In this document: positions 55,538 to 63,966 of the stretch, piece by piece
Numbering within the stretch: position 1 is the stretch's first letter
Layout: each line of letters opens with the position of its first letter
Assembly: GCA_028687755.1 (NCBI GenBank)
Contig: JAQTZL010000001.1
Span: 521,404-585,403, forward strand
Length of the DNA: 64,000 bases
Direction of reading: 5' to 3'
Origin: Candidatus Nanopelagicales bacterium
GTDB taxonomy: Bacteria; Actinomycetota; Actinomycetes; S36-B12
Translations under genes and position numbers: made by a program
The notes under the pieces: generated by a model
What the model was told of the DNA's origin: nothing
The model's database searches: none
What the model saw: the letters and a program-made list of their open reading frames with translations, nothing else

Positions 55538-56776
55538 TTATGAGAGAGCCGAAGCGGCAACTGCAACTTCGCTGGAATCAAGCGCATTTGGGTCAAAACC
55601 CACCAGTGGATCTTCTGCGCATGCAGGCACTGGAGCATTTTTCGGCTTTATTACAGTCAGCGGAATGCTGCGACTGTGATCAGCAATTGGCTTTGGTAGC
55701 GCAATATCTCCACGTGCTGCCAGAGCTTGCTCGCCATAGCCCACAACACATTCTGGGTCTGGACCATCGAGTGGCAAACCAGTAAAGAACTTTGCTGCCA
55801 TACAACCACCACGGCATGAGCTGTAGTGATCACAGGATGCACAGGCTCCACCGGTTTGTGGTTCACGCAAACTGCTAAAGAGTGCTGACTCACGCCAGAT
55901 CGGTGTGAACCCACCAGCGTCGCGCAGGTTGCCGGCCAGGAATTCTTCATGGATCGCAAATGGGCAGGCGTACACATCGCCAACCGGATCAATCAAACAC
56001 ACCACTCGCCCAGCGCCACAAAGATTCAAACCAGGTAGCGCTTGGCCATAGGCCGAAAGATGGAAGAACGAGTCACCAGTAAGCACTTCACCGGAATGCT
56101 CAACGAGCCAGTCATACAACTCACGTTGCTGACCTGGCAGCAAATGCAATTCATCCCAGGTGTCTGCTCCACGACCTGATGGACGAAGGCGAGTCAAGCG
56201 AAGTGAAGCACCGCGATCATCGGCAAGCTTCTTGAACTCATCAAGCTGAGAAACGTTGTGACGCGTGACAACGACAGAAATCTTGAAATCAGAAGCACCC
56301 GCTTCAGCCAAGTTGTCGAGTGCTTGCAAGGCTGTCTTGAAGGATCCTTCACCGCGAACTGCATCGTTGACTTCAGCAGTTGCACCATCAAGGGAAATCT
56401 GCACATCGACGTAATCTGTAGCAGCAATGCGCGCAGCAGCTTTCTTATCCAAACGCACACCGTTTGTTGAGAACTTCACACCAACCTTGTGCGCGACTGC
56501 GTAGTCAACAAGTTCCCAGAAATCTGAACGCACCGTTGGCTCACCACCGCCGATATTGACGTAAAACACCTGCAAACGCTCAAGTTCATCAATAATCGCT
56601 TTTGCTTCAGCAGTGCTGAGCTCTCGTGGATCGCGACGACCTGAACTCGAAAGGCAGTGCACACAGGCCAGGTTGCAGGCGTAGGTCAATTCCCAGGTCA
56701 AACAAATGGGCGCATCTAGGCCTCGCTCAAATTCAGCGAGCAGGTCGCGCCCAGTGGCCACGGTAGGTGCACTCAT
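55538..56776 (-). CDS. mftC: Mycofactocin radical SAM maturase
   Basis: 412 residues. The radical SAM cluster is C34-x3-C38-x2-C41 in TYACNLACVHC. A SPASM domain with two auxiliary clusters is in the C-terminal half: CGAGRVVCLIDPVGDVYACPF and CASCDHYSSCRGGC, given in part. MftC decarboxylates and cross-links the MftA C-terminal Val-Tyr with MftB. It overlaps mftB by 4 bp. C-terminal 60 residues (KPKNAPVPACAEDPLVG) are less conserved. Confidence 0.96.
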   Translation of the reverse strand: MSAPTVATGRDLLAEFERGLDAPICLTWELTYACNLACVHCLSSSGRRDPRELSTAEAKAIIDELERLQVFYVNIGGGEPTVRSDFWELVDYAVAHKVGVKFSTNGVRLDKKAAARIAATDYVDVQISLDGATAEVNDAVRGEGSFKTALQALDNLAEAGASDFKISVVVTRHNVSQLDEFKKLADDRGASLRLTRLRPSGRGADTWDELHLLPGQQRELYDWLVEHSGEVLTGDSFFHLSAYGQALPGLNLCGAGRVVCLIDPVGDVYACPFAIHEEFLAGNLRDAGGFTPIWRESALFSSLREPQTGGACASCDHYSSCRGGCMAAKFFTGLPLDGPDPECVVGYGEQALAARGDIALPKPIADHSRSIPLTVIKPKNAPVPACAEDPLVGFDPNALDSSEVAVAASALS

Positions 56777-57081
56777 GCCAGTTTTCCTTCTTGCCGTGGT
56801 GTCAGCATTGATGTCTCAACAAGACGAGCAAGTGCCTGTAAATAGCGATCATGATCAGCTGCAGGAACATTTGCGATGTCCAATGCTGCACGCGCTGATG
56901 GTGAATCAGGCAGCGCATCGATCACACGTTGAAGCACTGGATCTTTTACAAAGGTCAAACGTCGGGTGCGAAAGTCATACAGCAACGCACCAAAACGTTC
57001 AGGTCGTACGGCTACCGATTCATGCAGGGACCATGCGGCATCCGCATCGAACTCCAATTCAATGACGGTAGAAGCAGCCAT
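56773..57081 (-). CDS. mftB: Mycofactocin precursor chaperone (RiPP recognition)
   Basis: 102 residues with a RiPP-recognition-element (PqqD-like) fold: ESVAVRPERFGALLYDFRTRRLTFVKDPVLQRVIDAL, given as residues about 23-58, fits MftB. It binds MftA and delivers it to MftC. The start ATG 57081 is 8 bp after the mftA stop; a longer frame up to 57105 would overlap mftA. No clear ribosome-binding site, so translation may depend on coupling to mftA. Confidence 0.9.
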   Translation of the reverse strand: MAASTVIELEFDADAAWSLHESVAVRPERFGALLYDFRTRRLTFVKDPVLQRVIDALPDSPSARAALDIANVPAADHDRYLQALARLVETSMLTPRQEGKLA

Positions 57082-57089
57082 TGTTCGGC

Positions 57090-57182
57090 TTAGTACACGC
57101 CGCACATGCCATCGATGGAGACATCTTCAAGCAGATCTTCAACGACGGTTTCAACCACTACTGATGCTGGTGCAGTGTTCAT
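57090..57182 (-). CDS. mftA: Mycofactocin precursor peptide
   Basis: A 30-residue peptide, too short for ordinary gene finders: an acidic leader (VETVVEDLLEDVS) and the invariant end IDGMCGVY, whose last Val-Tyr becomes mycofactocin. The start ATG 57182 has GGAGG 5 bp upstream. It is the first gene of mftABCD on the minus strand and is preceded by a palindrome-rich 130-bp gap shared with mftR. Confidence 0.96.
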   Translation of the reverse strand: MNTAPASVVVETVVEDLLEDVSIDGMCGVY

Positions 57183-57218
57183 GAATTCCTCCAAAAAGGA
57201 TGCAATTTCTTCTGTAAC

Positions 57219-57297
57219 CCGTCACAGTAGTGGCACTGAGTGCAGAAAGCACGGGGTCCAAGGGATCTCTTTTGTGACTCAGGTCACTTCAGTGACC
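57219..57297. promoter_or_regulatory. Putative MftR operator array
   Basis: Three related sites between mftA and mftR: GTCAC-AGTA-GTGGC (57221-57234), GTGAC-TCAG-GTCAC (57274-57287), and the perfect GGTCAC-TTCA-GTGACC (57282-57297), which shares its GTCAC with the second. A TetR dimer bound here would control both divergent operons. No convincing -35/-10 pair was found. Confidence 0.55.
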
Positions 57298-57312
57298 ACG
57301 AGAGGGGCGTTG

Positions 57313-57918
57313 ATGACCACCGACATCCCAACGCGACCAATTGCTGGTCGCCCCCCTGTGACCACCCACGATGAGCTCTGCCAGATCGGCCTGCACCTGT
57401 TCGTCACCCAAGGCTTCGACAACACCAGTGTCGATAACATCTCCGCCCAAGCTGGCATCAGCCGCCGAACCTTCTTTCGATACTACGAATCCAAGGCCGA
57501 CGTGGTGTGGGGCAACTTCGATGATGCCCTTTCAGGCCTTGCGGCCAATCTGCACGCAGTTCCCAGCTCAGTGCCAATGATGGATGCGCTGCGCCAAGCC
57601 GTGGTGGCCTTCAATGACTTACCCGCAGATCAAGTAATTCCGCACCGCGCCCGCATGCAACTGATCCTGAGCGTTCCTGCCCTAACTGCTCGCGCAAGTA
57701 TTCGCTACACCCAATGGCGGGCTGTTGTTGAAGATTTTGTCACTCAGCGGATGGCCGTGCCTAGTGATCACCTGCTCCCCCGAACTGTCGGGCATGCAGC
57801 CCTTGGGGCCGCACTTGCCGCGCACGAACAGTGGCTACAGGATGAGGGATCGGATCTTTCCGATTTACTTACCCAAGCATTCACCGCTTTAGCCGCCGGA
57901 TTTAAGGACGTCACATGA
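57313..57918 (+). CDS. mftR: Mycofactocin system TetR regulator
   Basis: 201 residues: an N-terminal TetR HTH (FVTQGFDNTSVDNISAQAGISRRTFFRYYESKADVVW, given as residues about 32-68) and a C-terminal ligand domain rich in hydrophobic helices. MftR of M. smegmatis is reported to bind long-chain acyl-CoAs and repress the mft genes. It starts at ATG 57313, and the palindromes lie 16-94 bp upstream. It overlaps the SDR gene by 4 bp (ATGA), and is the first gene of mftR-SDR-mftE. Confidence 0.85.
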   Translation: MTTDIPTRPIAGRPPVTTHDELCQIGLHLFVTQGFDNTSVDNISAQAGISRRTFFRYYESKADVVWGNFDDALSGLAANLHAVPSSVPMMDALRQAVVAFNDLPADQVIPHRARMQLILSVPALTARASIRYTQWRAVVEDFVTQRMAVPSDHLLPRTVGHAALGAALAAHEQWLQDEGSDLSDLLTQAFTALAAGFKDVT

Positions 57919-58715
57919 CCGCCAGTTCACGCCCTGTTGCTGTTGTCACTGGTGCCGCACGCGGCATTGGAGCGGCCGTTGCACTGGTGTTGGCCAAGAA
58001 CGGCTGGGATCTCGTACTCGGCGATGTTTCTGATCCAAAATCAGTTGCAGGCCTGAGTTACCCATTGGCATCACAGGATGATCTGCAAGACAGTGCCGAC
58101 GCTTGCCGCGACGAAGGCGCTGAAGTCATCACTGCAATTTGCGATGTACGTAGCGCAAAAGATGTGAATGCACTCGTGGCACTTGCCGGAGATCGACTTC
58201 AGGTTGCAGTTGCTGTTGCCGGCATCATTGCAACGGATGGTTGGGCATGGGAACAATCCCGAGAGTCCTTTGATCTTGATCTCGCCGTGAATCTCTATGG
58301 CGTTGTGAACCTTGCTCAGGCAGCAATCCCCGTGCTGTTGAAATCACCAACACCGCACCTATGTCGCTTTGTTGCAGTGACCTCATCTGCAGGTGAACGT
58401 GGATTGCCGCAGTTGGCTTCGTATGTCGCCGCAAAGCATGCAGCCGAAGGGTTTGTGAAATCCCTGTCAGCAGATCTTGGTTCAACCGGGATCACTGCAA
58501 ACACTGTGCTTCCTGGCAGCACGAAAACACAGCTCTTGAATCGCACTGCTGTTGCCTATGACTTGAAGTCAGCTGATGGATTTATTCAAAACCAGCGCCT
58601 TGGCCGCTTACTTGAACCAAGTGAAATTGCTTCCGCAGTCGCTTGGCTGTGCTCCCCTGCGGCTTCTGGAACTACCGGGCTTTCGCTGAAGGTTGATGGT
58701 GGGTTTCACGGGTGA
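57915..58715 (+). CDS. Mycofactocin-coupled SDR (TIGR04504 type)
   Basis: 266 residues. NAD-binding VVTGAARGIGAAVALVLA, then a large insert (SDPKSVAGLSYPLASQDDL) typical of nicotinoprotein SDRs whose NAD stays bound, and a catalytic Tyr/Lys in SYVAAKHAAEG. It is probably an alcohol dehydrogenase that hands hydride to mycofactocin. The alcohol is unknown. It is coupled by 4-bp overlaps to mftR and mftE. Confidence 0.85.
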   Translation: MTASSRPVAVVTGAARGIGAAVALVLAKNGWDLVLGDVSDPKSVAGLSYPLASQDDLQDSADACRDEGAEVITAICDVRSAKDVNALVALAGDRLQVAVAVAGIIATDGWAWEQSRESFDLDLAVNLYGVVNLAQAAIPVLLKSPTPHLCRFVAVTSSAGERGLPQLASYVAAKHAAEGFVKSLSADLGSTGITANTVLPGSTKTQLLNRTAVAYDLKSADGFIQNQRLGRLLEPSEIASAVAWLCSPAASGTTGLSLKVDGGFHG

Positions 58716-59395
58716 GTGAACTCGGCGATCTCACGTGGCCTGATGCGCACGCACTCGAGCGTAAGGTCTTAATCATTCCGCTGGGCAGTGTTGAACAACA
58801 CGGTCCGCACTTGCCTCTCGACACCGACAGCGTGATCGCGCAAGCAATTGCGAATGAGCTTCATGCCCGCACAACCAACTCAGGGCTTGCACCACTCGTT
58901 GCGTATGGAGCAAGCGGTGAACACAGTGACTTCACCGGCACACTTTCCATTGGCACAGCAGCACTCACCACCGTATTGACCGAACTCATTCGTGACGCGA
59001 GCCGCTATTGGCAGGCCGTGCTCTTCGTCAATGGTCACGGCGGTAATAGCGAGGCCCTAACCGCAGCGCTCAATCTTGCCAAAGCTGAGAGTTACCTCGT
59101 TGCGTACACCGGATTGCGTGGCGATGCTCGTGACACACATGCGGGTTATCAGGAAACCTCGTTGATGTTGCATCTTGACCCAACGCGAGTGAAGTTCGAT
59201 CGTGCTGAACCTGGTAACACGCAACTGCTCAATGAAATTCTCGCGTCCATGCAAGATGGCGGCGTTCGAGCAATCAGTGCTAACGGAATCTTGGGTGATC
59301 CAACTCAGGCAACTGCACAATTAGGCGAAAAACTTTTTCTTCAAGCTGTTGACCAGGCTCTTGCTCGTTATGACGCCCTTATCGCGCTCATCTGA
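58712..59395 (+). CDS. mftE: Mycofactocin peptidase (creatininase family)
   Basis: 227 residues: PLGSVEQHGPHLPLDTDSV (metal ligands Glu28, His30 and Asp37), LFVNGHGGNSEAL and HAGYQETSLMLHL. MftE hydrolyses MftC-modified MftA to release the AHDP dipeptide core for MftD. The GTG start overlaps the SDR stop (GTGA). The last 75 bp run antisense to the end of mftF. Confidence 0.95.
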   Translation: MSELGDLTWPDAHALERKVLIIPLGSVEQHGPHLPLDTDSVIAQAIANELHARTTNSGLAPLVAYGASGEHSDFTGTLSIGTAALTTVLTELIRDASRYWQAVLFVNGHGGNSEALTAALNLAKAESYLVAYTGLRGDARDTHAGYQETSLMLHLDPTRVKFDRAEPGNTQLLNEILASMQDGGVRAISANGILGDPTQATAQLGEKLFLQAVDQALARYDALIALI

Positions 59396-60826
59396 TAGGG
59401 CTGGCCTGGCTGTGGGCAGCGGGAACCGCACCTGTGGTTTCAACGCTCGAATCGATCGACTTTGCGCACTCTTCGCCAACACTCCTGAACCATAAGCAGC
59501 ATCGGCCAGTAAGCGCATTCCGATAAATCGCACCGGATCAATATCTGGCTTTGTTATGCGCCATTCATGAAGAAGCGGCAACACCATCGATGCAGCAGCA
59601 AGCTTTGCCACTCGACCGCCAACGCCTTGAGCCTTTGGGCTTGCTGCCAACAGAGCCCAACCAAGTGGCCAATATTCGCGACGCAAAATATGCCCCGCTG
59701 CATGAGCATCCGCCTGCAGCGTCTTGGCTACAAAGAATGGCGTGAGCACGAGCGGCGCATGTTCGCGATGAAGCTTGTCTTGCAAGACATGCGTTGCGGT
59801 ACCTAATGCTGACAACACGATTCCGGGTTGACCCATGGCAACGCCTGCAGCAGCGATGAGATTCCAACCTGAAATACGTGCTGGAGTTAAAGCGCCAGGA
59901 TGCCGAGTGTCTAAATCAACTACTGAGGTGCCGTAATCAAAGCGCCGTTTAAGCAGCTCGAGAAAGTCACCACGCAATTCATGCTCGACGATGACTCTCG
60001 GTTCGTATCGAACCTGCCAACCCTGTTCAACCATGCGCCAAATGAAGTCAACATCTTCGCCAAGGCGCAGCTCTTCATGAAAACCGCCTTCAGGGATCGC
60101 TGAACGACGAACGATCATCACTGCTGCAGGGAGATACGCCAACTGCCCACCGATGCGCACCACTTCGGCATGTGCACCCATATCAAGGGCACTTGCTACA
60201 TTTTCAAACTTTGTGGTCAAGCTTTCATCTTCAATGCGCGGTCGAATACGCGGCGCAACTGCACCGACCATGGGATCGTCAAACAGCGGCATCAATGCAT
60301 CGAGCCAAAATGATGGAACGGTGCAATCAGAATCAACAAAGGCGATGAACTCTGCGGTTGTCGTAATAATTCCCGAATTTCGCGCAGCCGCTGGGCCGCC
60401 ATTCACTTCGCGAACGATTACTCGAGCTTCGCGCTGATGGACGACTTCAGCCACTGCGCTTGAATCTTGCGAATGATCATCGACAACAACGACCCGCAAA
60501 CCTTGGAGTGACCGCAAACACTCATCAAGTGCATCAACCCGATCATGCGCAGGCACCACAACGTCAACATCCCACTGATGTTGGCGATGCTGTGATTGCG
60601 GGTGCGCCAAGCCACGATGCACCAATGCCCGCGCCGCGCGCATTTCAGTTTCCGACGCTGGGCGCAATCCTTGCGAACCAGCAGAAACCAGCGCCTTTGC
60701 GAACCCTTGCATTGCCGGCTTCAAGCGAATCAATCCCCAAGGAGATCCGCCAGTTGCATAGCTGCCGCTTGACCATAAACGCGCGCGTTGATCCCACACC
60801 ACCACCGGTGCGTTCTCAATCGTCAT
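59321..60826 (-). CDS. mftF: Mycofactocin glycosyltransferase
   Basis: 501 residues. A GT2 domain from about 85 to 320: VDVVVPAHDRVDALDECL, VVVDDHSQDSS, AFVDSDCTVPSFW (acidic motif) and LRLGEDVDFIWRMVEQG. The long C-terminal region is helical and membrane-associated. MftF adds beta-1,4-glucose units to mycofactocin. ATG 60826 is chosen because AAGGGCG is well spaced; ATG 60832 is possible. It is transcribed against mftE and overlaps its end by 75 bp, whereas in most actinobacteria I recall mftF follows mftE co-directionally. Confidence 0.92.
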   Translation of the reverse strand: MTIENAPVVVWDQRARLWSSGSYATGGSPWGLIRLKPAMQGFAKALVSAGSQGLRPASETEMRAARALVHRGLAHPQSQHRQHQWDVDVVVPAHDRVDALDECLRSLQGLRVVVVDDHSQDSSAVAEVVHQREARVIVREVNGGPAAARNSGIITTTAEFIAFVDSDCTVPSFWLDALMPLFDDPMVGAVAPRIRPRIEDESLTTKFENVASALDMGAHAEVVRIGGQLAYLPAAVMIVRRSAIPEGGFHEELRLGEDVDFIWRMVEQGWQVRYEPRVIVEHELRGDFLELLKRRFDYGTSVVDLDTRHPGALTPARISGWNLIAAAGVAMGQPGIVLSALGTATHVLQDKLHREHAPLVLTPFFVAKTLQADAHAAGHILRREYWPLGWALLAASPKAQGVGGRVAKLAAASMVLPLLHEWRITKPDIDPVRFIGMRLLADAAYGSGVLAKSAQSRSIRALKPQVRFPLPTARPALSDERDKGVITSKSLVNSLKKKFFA

Positions 60827-60881
60827 CGCCATCGCCCTTCGAGCGTCAATTCGTGCACTGTTTCATATCGTGACATAAAAC

Positions 60882-60919
60882 AAGGTGGGTGCGAATCCCG
60901 AAAGATCCGCACCCACCTT
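60882..60919 (-). terminator. Terminator after the mycofactocin-coupled SDR gene
   Basis: A 12-bp perfect stem AAGGTGGGTGCG/CGCACCCACCTT with a 14-nt loop, followed on the minus strand by GTTTTA. It separates the SDR transcript from mftF, which would otherwise be read through. Confidence 0.75.
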
Positions 60920-60932
60920 CAACTACTTGTGC

Positions 60933-61799
60933 TTACTGAGGAGCGCCTGAGTTACTGGCCGCAAGCAAACCGCCGCCATCAACCTTGATCTGCTGACCTG
61001 TCACGTAGCGTGACTCATCAGAAGCAAGGAACAGCACCACGTTGCTGATATCGATTGGCTCGATATATGGAATTGGCATGCGCTGGAGTGCGTAGAAAGC
61101 CTTCGTTGCCTGCTCGCGAGTTGGGTTCTCAAGATCTGGGCGGAAGGTCTTGTACATCGCTGGGCTGTGCAGCATGTCGGTATTGCAGTTTGTTGGGTGA
61201 ATCGCATTTACGCGAATCATGAGAGGCGCCATATGCATGGCAAGGTCATGAACCATACGAGCAACGCCGCGCTTTGCATGTGAGTAACCGCCACCACCAG
61301 GTCCACTTGATGGAGTATCGGTGCCGCCTGGCATCAAACCGGCAACCGAACCAATGCCGATCATTGATGCACCTTCATGCATGTGCTGGAAGGCAGCCTC
61401 GAACACGTTTGTTACGCCAGACAGCATGACCTGAACGGAGTCAAACCAGGCTGTTGGTGCGATGTCGCGACCAAGGGGAGCAATACCAGCGTTACCCACA
61501 ACAACTTCCAAGTGACCAAGTTCGCTGACGCCTGCATTAACTGCATCCATCACAGCATTGCGATCGCGCACGTCGGTCTGAAAGGTCACGATGCGACGGC
61601 CAAGGGCTTCAACGATGCGCTTGGTTTCTGCAAGATCTTCTACGCCAGCCTGTGGGTAGTTCACGGTTGCGAGGTCTTGGCACCAGTCCAGGGCAATGAT
61701 GTCGGCGCCTTCTTCGGCCAACTTCACCGCGTGACTACGACCTTGTCCACGAGCAGCGCCCGTGACTACTGCAACCTTGCCTTCGACCCGACCGGCCAT
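60933..61799 (-). CDS. Mycofactocin-coupled SDR (TIGR03971 type)
   Basis: 288 residues: MAGRVEGKVAVVTGAARGQG and SHAVKLAEEGADIIALDWC with the long insert LATVNYPQAGVEDLAETKRIVE, partly quoted, is the signature of nicotinoprotein SDRs that use mycofactocin; related to carveol dehydrogenases. Catalytic SxxxxxxxxxxxGYSHAK region (Tyr/Lys) follows GSVAGLMPG. ATG 61799 follows AAGGAG. The alcohol is unknown. A TetR-type operator lies 47-62 bp upstream. Confidence 0.9.
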   Translation of the reverse strand: MAGRVEGKVAVVTGAARGQGRSHAVKLAEEGADIIALDWCQDLATVNYPQAGVEDLAETKRIVEALGRRIVTFQTDVRDRNAVMDAVNAGVSELGHLEVVVGNAGIAPLGRDIAPTAWFDSVQVMLSGVTNVFEAAFQHMHEGASMIGIGSVAGLMPGGTDTPSSGPGGGGYSHAKRGVARMVHDLAMHMAPLMIRVNAIHPTNCNTDMLHSPAMYKTFRPDLENPTREQATKAFYALQRMPIPYIEPIDISNVVLFLASDESRYVTGQQIKVDGGGLLAASNSGAPQ

Positions 61800-61845
61800 G
61801 TGTAACTCCTTAGAGACTGAAAAGAAGCGGACAGAATGAGGTTCT

Positions 61846-61891
61846 GTCTCGCGAGTGAGACGACGCTAGCAATGAATGCGACGGGCCACAA
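61846..61891 (-). promoter_or_regulatory. SDR promoter with GTCTC-N6-GAGAC operator
   Basis: Minus-strand -35 TTGTGG (61891-61886), 17-bp spacer, -10 TAGCGT (61868-61863). Immediately downstream, over the probable start site, lies the inverted repeat GTCTC-N6-GAGAC (61846-61861). The same repeat occurs in the TetR promoter at 63206. Confidence 0.55.
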
Positions 61892-61919
61892 CAGTTTTTG
61901 CGAACCAGTTTCACCCGAA

Positions 61920-63128
61920 TTAGGCAGACAGCAAGGTCGCCTTAGCTTCGTCAATTGAGGTGCTGGTTTGGAGTAAGGCTCGGGTGGACATCACGATGCG
62001 CGGCGCACTGATTCCGACAGCGCCAATGAAACGATCATCATCGCTATAGAGCACCACAAGCTTGTCTTTATTGGGCCCAAGATGCATCACATGGGTTTCA
62101 TATGAACCACCCGGCCAACCCAAGGCTTGAAGTTTGAGTCCGTACATGTCGCTCCAGAAGTACGGCAGATCGTGGAGTTGCTCAAGGGGGTCATCGCCGC
62201 TGGACAAGATATTGGCCGCAACCACACGGGCCTGATCAATTGCCGAAGTCCAGTGCTCATGACGACCTTCGCGCCCAGTTGTGGACTTCCAATGCGCTAC
62301 ATCGCCAACTGCGAAAACATCAGTTGCAGAAGTTCGACCGGATGAATCGCAACGAACACCGTTGTCAATATGTAAGCCAGAATCCTTTAACCAATCAACG
62401 CTTGGAGCAACACCTAAGCCAACAACCACTGCAGAGGATTCGATGACTTCACCAGTTGAGAGTTCAACGCCTTCCAAGCGCTCATCGCCTACTAAACGTG
62501 TCACAAGCGAATCACAATGTAGATCAACGCCTTGTTCACGATGCAAATCAGCAACGTAATTGCCAATAAATTGACCGACAGGCAACTGCAACGGAGTTGA
62601 GAGCGCTTCAATCATGGAAACCTCAGCGCCCATAGAACGTGCTGTTGCAACAACTTCACAACCAATGAAGCCCCCACCAATCACGACTAAGCGTCCACCT
62701 CGGCGAATGTCCGCGGCAATGCGCTGTGAATCATCAAAGGTGCGCAATACATGTAATCCATCGCGCACAGGTGCACCGGGAAGCATGCGCGGGTGCGCAC
62801 CTGTCGCGATCACAAGTACGTCGTAATCAATTGAACTTCCATCAGCAAGTGCAACCGTGTGCGCAACAGTGTCGACACCCACAGCTTCTGTGCTGAGCTG
62901 CAATTCAAGATTGAGTGCATCAAGTGCATCTTGCGCCAAGAGAAATGGTGGTGTGGCGCCTTCTTTTGCAAGCGCACCTTTGGAAAGGGGCGGTCGGTCA
63001 TAAGGTGGCAATGCTTCGGTCCCCACCATCACGAGGCGACCCGTGTGCCCAAGGCGGCGCAATTCCTCTGCCGTGCGAATACCCGCAAGACCTGCACCCA
63101 CGATCACGACTACACCGTTTGACTTCAC
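61920..63128 (-). CDS. FAD-dependent ferredoxin/rubredoxin reductase
   Basis: 402 residues, two dinucleotide folds: VVIVGAGLAGIRTAEELRRLG (FAD), PPYDRPPLSKGAL, VVIGGGFIGCEVVATARSMG (NAD) and DVFAVGDVAHW. The C-terminal domain is of the putidaredoxin/rhodocoxin reductase type. It passes electrons from NAD(P)H to a ferredoxin for a P450 or similar oxygenase; no ferredoxin gene is nearby. GTG 63128 is preceded by GGAGGG. Divergent from the TetR gene across 151 bp. Confidence 0.88.
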   Translation of the reverse strand: MKSNGVVVIVGAGLAGIRTAEELRRLGHTGRLVMVGTEALPPYDRPPLSKGALAKEGATPPFLLAQDALDALNLELQLSTEAVGVDTVAHTVALADGSSIDYDVLVIATGAHPRMLPGAPVRDGLHVLRTFDDSQRIAADIRRGGRLVVIGGGFIGCEVVATARSMGAEVSMIEALSTPLQLPVGQFIGNYVADLHREQGVDLHCDSLVTRLVGDERLEGVELSTGEVIESSAVVVGLGVAPSVDWLKDSGLHIDNGVRCDSSGRTSATDVFAVGDVAHWKSTTGREGRHEHWTSAIDQARVVAANILSSGDDPLEQLHDLPYFWSDMYGLKLQALGWPGGSYETHVMHLGPNKDKLVVLYSDDDRFIGAVGISAPRIVMSTRALLQTSTSIDEAKATLLSA

Positions 63129-63187
63129 TACAACCCTCCAGCTTTTCTCGTGGCGTCACCTTATGGGTTCATTCCTGGCGACAAGGA

Positions 63188-63223
63188 TTGACGATTTCCA
63201 TTGATTGTCTCTACTTTGAGACA
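63188..63223 (+). promoter_or_regulatory. TetR promoter with overlapping operator
   Basis: TTGACG (63188-63193), 18-bp spacer, TACTTT (63212-63217). The -10 is the centre of the perfect inverted repeat TGTCTC-TACTTT-GAGACA (63206-63223). A bound repressor would block this promoter directly, and by position may also affect the reductase gene in the other direction. Confidence 0.6.
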
Positions 63224-63279
63224 TTCCCAAGACTCATTCATAGGATTTGTCTCCCCACGCGCAACCAAAGGAACTATTC

Positions 63280-63966
63280 GTGTCCATAGCCACCGAAACG
63301 TTGAATCAGACCGTGCAACAACGCCTCGATGCTGGGCTGATGGAGCATTTGCAAGCACTAGAAGGCACCGACATCAATGACGTCACCGTCGAAGCAGTCG
63401 CCAAAGCTGCTGGAGTTTCTCGAGCAACTGCGTATCGGTATCTGGGTTCACGTGAAGAGCTGTTGCGGCGCACAGCACTTGCTCTTGTGAGTGGTCATGC
63501 TGATCAATGTCGCGAGGCCGTTGCTCGTGCGACAACGGTGGCACAGCAAGTGGAAGAGATCTTTGCGTTCACCATCCGCCAAACAATCCAAGATCGACAC
63601 CTACAGATGTTGATGAAGTCACCGCGCACCGCGGGGTTAATAGAAGCCGTGCAGGGGCTGATGGCATCGATCCTGCTGCCGACCTTGCAAGAGGGCCAGC
63701 GCGCAGGTCAGGTCCGAGACGACCTCTCGGCCGACGAGCTCATTACCTGGCTGCTCGAGCAGCTCCATCTGCTCACTCGCAAGCGGCTCACGGAGGATCA
63801 AGCCCGGCAGTGGGTACAAAACTTCGTCATTCCAGTTCTGGATCCTCCCGGAAATGCCGATGGGCGCCTGCGCTCTCAGGTGCGAGCCCTCCTCGATGAC
63901 GTCCAAGGCCGACTCCAAGAGGTCAACGTCTCAATCGTGGCTGGCCGCTACACCTTTCGCGCCTAG
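63280..63966 (+). CDS. TetR-family regulator of the SDR/reductase group
   Basis: 228 residues with an N-terminal HTH (VTVEAVAKAAGVSRATAYRYLGSREELL, given as residues about 30-57) and a C-terminal ligand-binding domain. The ligand is unknown; neighbours suggest an alcohol, terpenoid or steroid-like compound. GTG 63280 is preceded by AAAGGAA. A TTG-initiated frame reaches back to 63247 without a ribosome-binding site. An identical operator motif at the SDR promoter makes it the likely regulator of both. Confidence 0.8.
   Translation: MSIATETLNQTVQQRLDAGLMEHLQALEGTDINDVTVEAVAKAAGVSRATAYRYLGSREELLRRTALALVSGHADQCREAVARATTVAQQVEEIFAFTIRQTIQDRHLQMLMKSPRTAGLIEAVQGLMASILLPTLQEGQRAGQVRDDLSADELITWLLEQLHLLTRKRLTEDQARQWVQNFVIPVLDPPGNADGRLRSQVRALLDDVQGRLQEVNVSIVAGRYTFRA

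Noticed and set aside
57018-57105. mftB starting at 57105
   Set aside because: That start would lie within mftA, and the residues before Met at 57081 are not family-like.
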